Below are positions 58,472-64,000 of a stretch of DNA of 64,000 nucleotides, piece after piece. Numbering within the stretch: position 1 is the stretch's first letter; the number at the start of each line of letters is the position of its first letter. Under the pieces are notes generated by a model. That model was not told the DNA's origin. It ran no database searches and was given only the letters and a program-made list of their open reading frames with translations. The DNA is taken from contig NZ_BCWY01000054.1 in the NCBI RefSeq assembly GCF_001894825.1, positions 1-64,000 on the forward strand, read 5' to 3'. The position numbers were made by a program, and so were the translations under genes. The DNA comes from Rhodococcus jostii NBRC 16295. Lineage in GTDB: Bacteria > Actinomycetota > Actinomycetes > Mycobacteriales > Mycobacteriaceae.

Positions 58472-60318
58472 GCCGAAACGCACCGAGAAGTCGTCCCCGG
58501 CGCCCCACGGGCGCCGGTACCGCGTCCTTTCCGTTCAGGCAACGGTGGGGACGCGGACTGATGTTCTTGGCGCTCGGCCTCGCCGCGCTGCAACTCTTGT
58601 GGATTCAGGTCATCGACGCCCCGCAACTGTCGGCGGAGGCGGCGAATCAGCGCACGACCACCGAGGTGGATCCGGCGCTGCGCGGGTCGATCACCGACCG
58701 CAACGCCAATCCCATCGCCTTCACGATGGAAGCGAAGGCGCTGACCTTCCAGCCTGCGCGGGTGCGGAAGGAACTCGAGGAGGCGAAGGCGAAGAGCGAC
58801 ACCGCCCCCGACGTCGACTCCCGCCTGGACGCGATCGCGAAGGAGATCCACGACCGGCTCGGTGACGCCGCGCCCGAGAAGGATCTGAAGGCGAAACTGC
58901 ACGGCGACGACACCTTCGTCTATCTCGCCCGCAGCGTCGACCCCGCGGTCGCGGCGCAGATCAGCGACAAGTTTCCGGAGGTCGGCCTCGAGCGGCAGGA
59001 CATCCGCGAGTACCCGGGCGGCTCGCTGGCCGCGAACCTCGTCGGTGCCACCGGGTGGGACGGGCACGGACTGCTCGGCCTCGAGGACTCGCTCGACTCC
59101 ACCCTCGCCGGCACCGACGGTTCCCAGACCTACGACCGGGGGTCCGACGGGGCGGTGATCCCGGGCAGCTGGCGCGACAAGCAGCCGGCGGTGGACGGGG
59201 CGAGCGTCGAGCTCACCATCGATTCCGACCTGCAGTACTACGTCCAGCAGCAGGTGCAGATGGCCAAGGACAAGTCCGGCGCGAAGGACGCCTCGGCGGT
59301 CGTGCTCGACTCGCGGACCGGTGAGGTACTCGCGATGTCGAACGACAGCACGTTCAATCCGGCGATCGGGGTGGGCAACAATCCCCGGTCGGTGGAGATG
59401 GGCAACCTGTCGGTCAGCACGCCGTTCGAACCGGGCTCGGTCAACAAGATCGTCACCGCGGCGGCCGCGATCGAATACGGGCTGACCACACCCGACGAAG
59501 TGCTCGAGGTCCCCGGCAACATCCAGATGTCGGGTGTGTCGGTGAAGGACGCCTGGGACCACGGGGTCGCCCCGTATACCGCCACCGGCGTGTTCGGTAA
59601 ATCCTCGAACGTGGGCACCCTGATGCTCGCCCAGCGGGTGGGTGAGGACCGCTACGCGGACATGCTGTCCCGATTCGGCCTGGGCCAGCGCACCGACGTG
59701 GGGCTGCCCGGTGAGAGCGCGGGCAGCGTCCCGAGCCGCGACCAGTGGTCGGGAGGCACGTTCGCGAACCTGCCGATCGGCCAGGGCCTGTCGATGACGT
59801 TGCTGCAGATGACCGGCATGTACCAGGCCATCGCCAACGACGGTGTCCGCATCCCGCCGCGCATCGTCAAGGCGACCGTCGACGCGTCGGGGAACCGGAC
59901 GGAGACCGAGGAGCCCGAGGAGGTGACCGTCGTCAGCCCGCAGACCGCGTCCACCGTTCGGGACATGTTCCGGTCCGTCACCCAGAACGACACCGGCAAC
60001 CAGCGGGGCACCGGGGTGCAGGCGGCCGTCGACGGGTACCAGATCAGCGGCAAGACGGGCACCGCCCAGCAGGTCGACCCCGCCTGCAAGTGCTACTCGA
60101 ACTCGAACTACTGGATCACGTTCGCCGGGATCGCCCCGGCCGACAACCCGCGGTACGTCGTCGGAATCATGCTCAACGCACCGACACGCAGCGCCGACGG
60201 CTCCGGCGGTCAGTCCGCCGCCCCGCTGTTCCACAACATCGCGTCCTGGATGTTGCAGCGCGACAGCGTGCCGATGTCTCCGGACCCCGGACGCAGGCTG
60301 GTGCTGCAGGCCGATTGA
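58468..60318 (+). CDS. pbpB: Septal transpeptidase PBP3 (FtsI)
   Basis: Class B penicillin-binding protein that crosslinks septal peptidoglycan. 616 residues. One N-terminal helix (GLMFLALGLAALQLLWI), then the dimerisation domain (RGSITDRNANPIAF and following), and the transpeptidase domain with SVNK in FEPGSVNKIVTAAAA (nucleophile Ser), SSN in GKSSNVGTLML and KTG in SGKTGTAQQV. Two cysteines (DPACKCYSNSNYW) close to KTG may form a local disulfide or simply be paired. GTG start overlaps the ftsL stop. Confidence 0.95.
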   Translation: MSRNAPRSRPRRPTGAGTASFPFRQRWGRGLMFLALGLAALQLLWIQVIDAPQLSAEAANQRTTTEVDPALRGSITDRNANPIAFTMEAKALTFQPARVRKELEEAKAKSDTAPDVDSRLDAIAKEIHDRLGDAAPEKDLKAKLHGDDTFVYLARSVDPAVAAQISDKFPEVGLERQDIREYPGGSLAANLVGATGWDGHGLLGLEDSLDSTLAGTDGSQTYDRGSDGAVIPGSWRDKQPAVDGASVELTIDSDLQYYVQQQVQMAKDKSGAKDASAVVLDSRTGEVLAMSNDSTFNPAIGVGNNPRSVEMGNLSVSTPFEPGSVNKIVTAAAAIEYGLTTPDEVLEVPGNIQMSGVSVKDAWDHGVAPYTATGVFGKSSNVGTLMLAQRVGEDRYADMLSRFGLGQRTDVGLPGESAGSVPSRDQWSGGTFANLPIGQGLSMTLLQMTGMYQAIANDGVRIPPRIVKATVDASGNRTETEEPEEVTVVSPQTASTVRDMFRSVTQNDTGNQRGTGVQAAVDGYQISGKTGTAQQVDPACKCYSNSNYWITFAGIAPADNPRYVVGIMLNAPTRSADGSGGQSAAPLFHNIASWMLQRDSVPMSPDPGRRLVLQAD

Positions 60319-60489
60319 GCGAAGGTCGGCCGAATCGGGTTCCGGGAGCGCTCGCGGTAATCTGACACGTCGGCCGTTCAGTGGACACGGACTTTTCCCG
60401 TGGACACACCGAACTGCCGAGGTAGCACGCTGTATCGATCCGTGCACTACGCCGTTGTCAGTGAGAAGTCGACATCCGAGAGGAGCCCG

Positions 60490-62100
60490 GTGCCTGTTCC
60501 GTCCCGCCCGCAGTCGGTATCAGCGGAGGTGAAGGTCTCAGACGGTCTTCGCCCCGCCGAGCCGGTCCGTACCACGGTGAGCGCTCTGGCAGCGCTCGCC
60601 GGAGCGAGGGTCGAGGCACCCACCGGAACCGCTGAGCACGTGATCGTCACCGGTGTGGATCTCCGCGCCCAGGGGATCATCGAGGGCGATCTGTTCGCGG
60701 CCCTTCCCGGGGCCCGCGCGCACGGCGCGGAGTTCGCCGCCGACGCTCTCGCACGCGGCGCGACTGCGATCCTCACCGACGACGCCGGGTTCGCGCTGGT
60801 GTCCGCACTGGGCTCCGACATGCCGGTGCTCGTTCACGAAGACCCACGCGGTGTGCTCGGTGAGCTGTCGGCCACCATCTACGGTCGGCCGTCCGAGAAG
60901 ATGCAGGTCATCGGCATCACCGGCACGTCGGGTAAGACCACGACGTCGTATCTCGTCGAGGCTGCGCTCACCGCCGCGGGCCGGACGACGGGTCTGGTGG
61001 GCACCATCGAGACCCGGATGAGTGGCCGCCGAGTACCGAGCGCGCTCACGACCCCCGAGGCCCCGCAGCTCCACGCGCTGTTCGCCGTGATGCTCGAGCA
61101 GGGAATCGACACCGTGGTCATGGAGGTGTCCAGTCACGCACTGTCCCTCGGCCGGGTGGACGGAATCCGGTTCGACGTGGGCGCCTTCACGAACCTCTCC
61201 CAGGACCACCTGGACTTCCATCGCGACTTCGAGGACTATTTCGCCGCCAAGGCGCGGCTCTTCGCGGCCGACTCGTCCGTGCACGCCCAGCACGCCGTCA
61301 TTTGTGTCGACGACGTGTGGGGGCAGCGGATGGCCGAGGTCGCACGCGGCGCGCACGCGGTCGTGACGACGGTCGCCACCACACCCGGAGTGGACGCGGT
61401 GTGGACGGCAGGCCCGGCGACGGTGTCACCCTCGGGCTCGCAGACGTTCCCGCTCACCACCGCGGAAGGCACGACACTCGACGTGGAACTCCGCCTTCCG
61501 GGACAGTACAACGTCGCGAATGCTTCGCTCGCCGTCGCGTTGTGCGCGGCGCTGGGAGTCGACCCACGCGACGCCGTCGAGGGCATCGCCGGGGTCGACG
61601 TACCGGGCCGGGTGCAGCGGATCGACCGGGGGCAGGACTTCCTCGCTGTCGTCGACTACGCGCACAAGCCCGCGGCCGTGGAGGCCGTGATCGCGACCTT
61701 GCGTGAACAGGTCCGGGGACGCGTCGCCGTCGTCGTCGGCGCCGGCGGTGACCGAGACGCAGGCAAGCGGCCGCTCATGGGTGCCGCGGCGGCGCGCGGT
61801 GCGGACCTCCTGATCATCACGGACGACAACCCGCGCACCGAGGATCCGGCGACGATCAGGGCCGCGGTCCGTGAGGGCGCCCTCGCGGTGCCCGAATCCG
61901 AGCGGGGACAGGTGTGGGAAGTAGCGGACCGAGCGAAGGCGATTGCCGACGCCGTCGGCTGGGCGCAGGCAGGCGACGTGGTTCTGGTCGCAGGCAAGGG
62001 ACACGAGATCGGTCAGGAGATACACGGGGTGAAGTACCCATTTGACGACCGCGACGTACTGGGCGACGCGATCGAGCGAAAGGTCGGAGGAGCGCAATGA
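60490..62100 (+). CDS. murE: UDP-MurNAc-tripeptide synthetase MurE (meso-DAP adding)
   Basis: Adds meso-diaminopimelate to UDP-MurNAc-L-Ala-D-Glu. 536 residues. ATP loop VIGITGTSGKTTTSYLVEAAL, central SSHALSLGRVDGIRFDVGAF, and the DNPRTEDP motif that indicates meso-DAP rather than lysine. The GTG at 60490 is decided by AGGAG five bases upstream; an upstream in-frame ATG-like region at 60400 overlaps a direct repeat of GTGGACAC (60381 and 60400) and lacks support. A 171-base gap after pbpB leaves room for its own promoter. Stop overlaps murF. Confidence 0.95.
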   Translation: MPVPSRPQSVSAEVKVSDGLRPAEPVRTTVSALAALAGARVEAPTGTAEHVIVTGVDLRAQGIIEGDLFAALPGARAHGAEFAADALARGATAILTDDAGFALVSALGSDMPVLVHEDPRGVLGELSATIYGRPSEKMQVIGITGTSGKTTTSYLVEAALTAAGRTTGLVGTIETRMSGRRVPSALTTPEAPQLHALFAVMLEQGIDTVVMEVSSHALSLGRVDGIRFDVGAFTNLSQDHLDFHRDFEDYFAAKARLFAADSSVHAQHAVICVDDVWGQRMAEVARGAHAVVTTVATTPGVDAVWTAGPATVSPSGSQTFPLTTAEGTTLDVELRLPGQYNVANASLAVALCAALGVDPRDAVEGIAGVDVPGRVQRIDRGQDFLAVVDYAHKPAAVEAVIATLREQVRGRVAVVVGAGGDRDAGKRPLMGAAAARGADLLIITDDNPRTEDPATIRAAVREGALAVPESERGQVWEVADRAKAIADAVGWAQAGDVVLVAGKGHEIGQEIHGVKYPFDDRDVLGDAIERKVGGAQ

Positions 62101-63611
62101 TCCCGATGACACTCGCTCGCATCGCCGAGATCGTGGGCGGCGAGCTGCACGACGTCTCCGACCCGTCGGCGGAGGTGACGGGAACGGTCGAGTTCGACTC
62201 GCGCAAGATCACCGCCGGGGGACTGTTCCTCGCGCTGCCCGGCGCCCGCGTGGACGGTCACGATCACGCGGCCGCGGCGGTCGCGGCCGGTGCGGTGGCG
62301 GTCCTAGCCGCGCGTCCGGTCGGTGTGCCGGCCGTCGTCGTGTCCCCGACGCCCAGCGACGTCCCGAGCAGGGCGATGGCGCTCGAGCACGACACCGACG
62401 GTTCGGGTGCCGCCGTGCTCGCGGCCCTGGCGACGCTGGCACGGGCGTCGGTCGACGACCTCACCGCGAAGGGGCTCACCGTCGTCGGTGTCACCGGATC
62501 GGCGGGAAAGACGTCGACCAAGGATCTGCTCGCCGCCGTACTGCGCCCGCTGGGCCCGGTCGTCGCGCCGCCCGGATCGTTCAACAACGAACTCGGGCAT
62601 CCGTGGACGGCGCTGCGTGCGGACGCCGACACCGGATTCCTGGTCCTGGAGATGTCGGCCCGCGACCGCGGTCACATCGCCTCCCTCGCGGAGATCGCAC
62701 CCCCGAAGATCGGGGTGATCCTCAACGTCGGAACCGCGCACCTCGGCGAATTCGGTTCGCGTGACGCGATCGCCGCGGCCAAGGGTGAACTCGCGGAGTC
62801 GCTGCCGTCGGCGGCGGAGGGCGGTGTCGCGATCCTCAACGCGGACGATCCGCTGGTGACGGCGATGGCGCCGCGCACGTCCGCGCGGGTGGTCTTCGTC
62901 GGCCGATCGGAGTCCGCGGACGTGCGTGCCACCGACATCGTCCTCGACGAGAAGGCAAGAGCACGTTTCACTCTCACGACTCCGTCGGGCAGCGTCCCGG
63001 TCGAACTCGCCGTGCACGGTGAACACCAGGTCGGCAATGCGCTCGCCGCGGCGGCGGTGGCACTCGAATGCGGGGCGGACCTCGAACAGGTCGCGCAGGC
63101 CCTCTCCGGTGCCGCCGCGGTGTCGGCGCGACGGATGGATGTCCGCGACCGGCCGGACGGTGTGACCGTCGTCAACGATTCGTACAACGCGAACCCCGAC
63201 TCGATGCGCGCGGCCCTGAAGGCGCTGGTGTCGATGGCCCGGACCGGCCGGGGTGCGGCGCGCCGGAGTTGGGCGGTGCTCGGCGAAATGGCCGAGCTGG
63301 GTCCAGAATCAGTGGTCGAGCACGACGCCATCGGCAGGTTCGCGGTCCGGTTGGACGTGAGCAGACTGATCGTCGTCGGAACCGGCAGGCCCGCCCGGGC
63401 CATGCACCAGGGTGCGGTCATGGAGGGTTCGTGGGGTGAGGAGTCGATCCTCGTTCCCGACATCGCCGGTGCGATCGCAGTACTCGAAGCGGAACTGGCG
63501 CCGGGCGATCTGGTGCTGGTCAAGGCGTCGCAGTCCATCGGATTGTGGGAGGTCGCGGACACGGTGTTGACGGGAAGCACGGGACAGAAGGGTTCGGAGG
63601 CTACGCGGTGA
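62097..63611 (+). CDS. murF: UDP-MurNAc-tripeptide--D-Ala-D-Ala ligase
   Basis: Last cytoplasmic ligase of the UDP-MurNAc-pentapeptide. 504 residues. N-terminal substrate domain with EFDSRKITAGGLFLALPG, ATP loop VVGVTGSAGKTSTKDLLA, FNNELGHPWTALRA and the C-terminal VVNDSYNANPDSMRAAL segment typical of MurF. The ATG overlaps the murE stop, and the stop overlaps the mraY start, so the three are translationally coupled. Confidence 0.96.
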   Translation: MIPMTLARIAEIVGGELHDVSDPSAEVTGTVEFDSRKITAGGLFLALPGARVDGHDHAAAAVAAGAVAVLAARPVGVPAVVVSPTPSDVPSRAMALEHDTDGSGAAVLAALATLARASVDDLTAKGLTVVGVTGSAGKTSTKDLLAAVLRPLGPVVAPPGSFNNELGHPWTALRADADTGFLVLEMSARDRGHIASLAEIAPPKIGVILNVGTAHLGEFGSRDAIAAAKGELAESLPSAAEGGVAILNADDPLVTAMAPRTSARVVFVGRSESADVRATDIVLDEKARARFTLTTPSGSVPVELAVHGEHQVGNALAAAAVALECGADLEQVAQALSGAAAVSARRMDVRDRPDGVTVVNDSYNANPDSMRAALKALVSMARTGRGAARRSWAVLGEMAELGPESVVEHDAIGRFAVRLDVSRLIVVGTGRPARAMHQGAVMEGSWGEESILVPDIAGAIAVLEAELAPGDLVLVKASQSIGLWEVADTVLTGSTGQKGSEATR

Positions 63612-64000
63612 GACAGATCCTCTTCGCGGCGGGCATCGCGCTCGCCGTCTCGATTCTGCTGACCCCCGTTCTCATCAAGGCCTTCTCCCGTCAGGGGTTC
63701 GGCCAGGAGATCCGTGTCGAAGGTCCGGCGAGTCACCAGTCCAAGCGCGGCACGCCGACGATGGGTGGCGTCGCCATCCTCGCCGGACTGTGGGCCGGCT
63801 ACTGGGGTTCGCACCTGATCGGCATCGGCTACAACGCGGACGGGCCGTCGGCGTCAGGACTCCTGGTTCTCGGTCTCACGACGGCGCTCGGCGGGGTCGG
63901 GTTCCTCGACGACTTCATCAAGATCCGCAAGCAGCGCAATCTGGGGCTGAACAAGACGGCGAAGCTCGTCGGACAGCTGATCGCGGCGGTGGCGTTCGGC
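63608..64000 (+). CDS. mraY: Phospho-MurNAc-pentapeptide transferase MraY, N-terminal part
   Basis: Membrane enzyme that transfers phospho-MurNAc-pentapeptide to undecaprenyl phosphate, making lipid I. The first 131 codons are present before the window ends. Helix 1 (ILFAAGIALAVSILLTPVLI), the motif HQSKRGTPTMGGVAIL and the Asp pair in GVGFLDDFIKIRKQRNLGL match the family. GTG start overlaps the murF stop. Murein precursors made by MurE and MurF feed directly into it. Confidence 0.95.
   Translation, partial: MRQILFAAGIALAVSILLTPVLIKAFSRQGFGQEIRVEGPASHQSKRGTPTMGGVAILAGLWAGYWGSHLIGIGYNADGPSASGLLVLGLTTALGGVGFLDDFIKIRKQRNLGLNKTAKLVGQLIAAVAFG

Noticed and set aside
1..64000. CRISPR arrays, tRNA/rRNA genes, insertion sequences, phage genes
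   Set aside because: No regularly spaced repeats, no cloverleaf sequences and no transposase or integrase motifs seen by eye. A tRNAscan or Infernal run would be decisive.

Overview
The window is a stretch of high-GC actinobacterial chromosome that looks like Rhodococcus (R. jostii/opacus type). The evidence is the GC-rich codon use, the many GTG starts, a CrtO-type carotenoid ketolase, and a gene order that follows Mycobacterium tuberculosis from about Rv2215 (dlaT) to Rv2156c (mraY), with insertions and losses. The synteny comes from recalled gene order, not from a search. I see no rRNA, tRNA, CRISPR array, IS element or prophage.

Layout. 1-11.7 kb: lipoyl E2 (sucB/dlaT, cut by the window edge), leucyl aminopeptidase, gcvT, ilvE, a cobU-cobT-cobS operon, glycerate kinase, an ErpA-type Fe-S carrier and adenosine kinase. 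11.7-21.5 kb: asnB, then the bcc-aa3 respiratory branch (ctaC-ctaF, ctaE-qcrC-qcrA-qcrB), interrupted by a TetR/EamA-transporter pair with twin operators. 21.5-25.3 kb: trpD and an exonuclease/GIY-YIG fusion translationally coupled to a stand-alone Lrp effector domain. 25.3-30.5 kb: two NlpC/P60 cell-wall hydrolases (the first behind a c-di-AMP riboswitch), a membrane-anchored HExxH protein and pimB'. 30.5-40.4 kb: fadD15-like ligase, two SRPBCC proteins, an ArsA/Get3-like ATPase with a CxxC partner, ROK kinase, PlsC, GT87 mannosyltransferase, a DEDD exonuclease and class II DAHP synthase. 40.4-54.4 kb: pknL with PASTA domains and its DNA-binding neighbour, then two minus-strand operons mixing carotenoid genes (crtE, crtI, crtB, crtO, cruF-like, glycosyltransferase) with envelope genes (mptA, lppM), with metF between them. 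54.4-64 kb: an SOS-box promoter in front of a HEPN-domain gene, a DUF3040 protein, and the start of the division/cell-wall cluster mraZ-rsmH-ftsL-pbpB-murE-murF-mraY (mraY runs off the end).

Much of the window serves the cell envelope: lipid II precursors and septal transpeptidation, amidation (AsnB), hydrolases, PIM/LM/LAM mannosylation, acyl lipids and carotenoids. The rest is core respiration and amino-acid or cofactor metabolism.

Non-coding signals are rich. They include three composite bidirectional terminators of one design at convergent gene pairs, eleven leaderless promoters (TANNNT followed by 6-7 nt and the start codon), a LexA box, a riboswitch, a 40-bp element duplicated before both NlpC genes, a MraZ operator with distal inverted copies, and two genes whose only sensible start is CTG. 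I found no clearly unprecedented multi-gene system. The most novel candidates are the SOS-controlled HEPN gene, the SRPBCC/ArsA-like/CxxC operon and the repeated terminator design.
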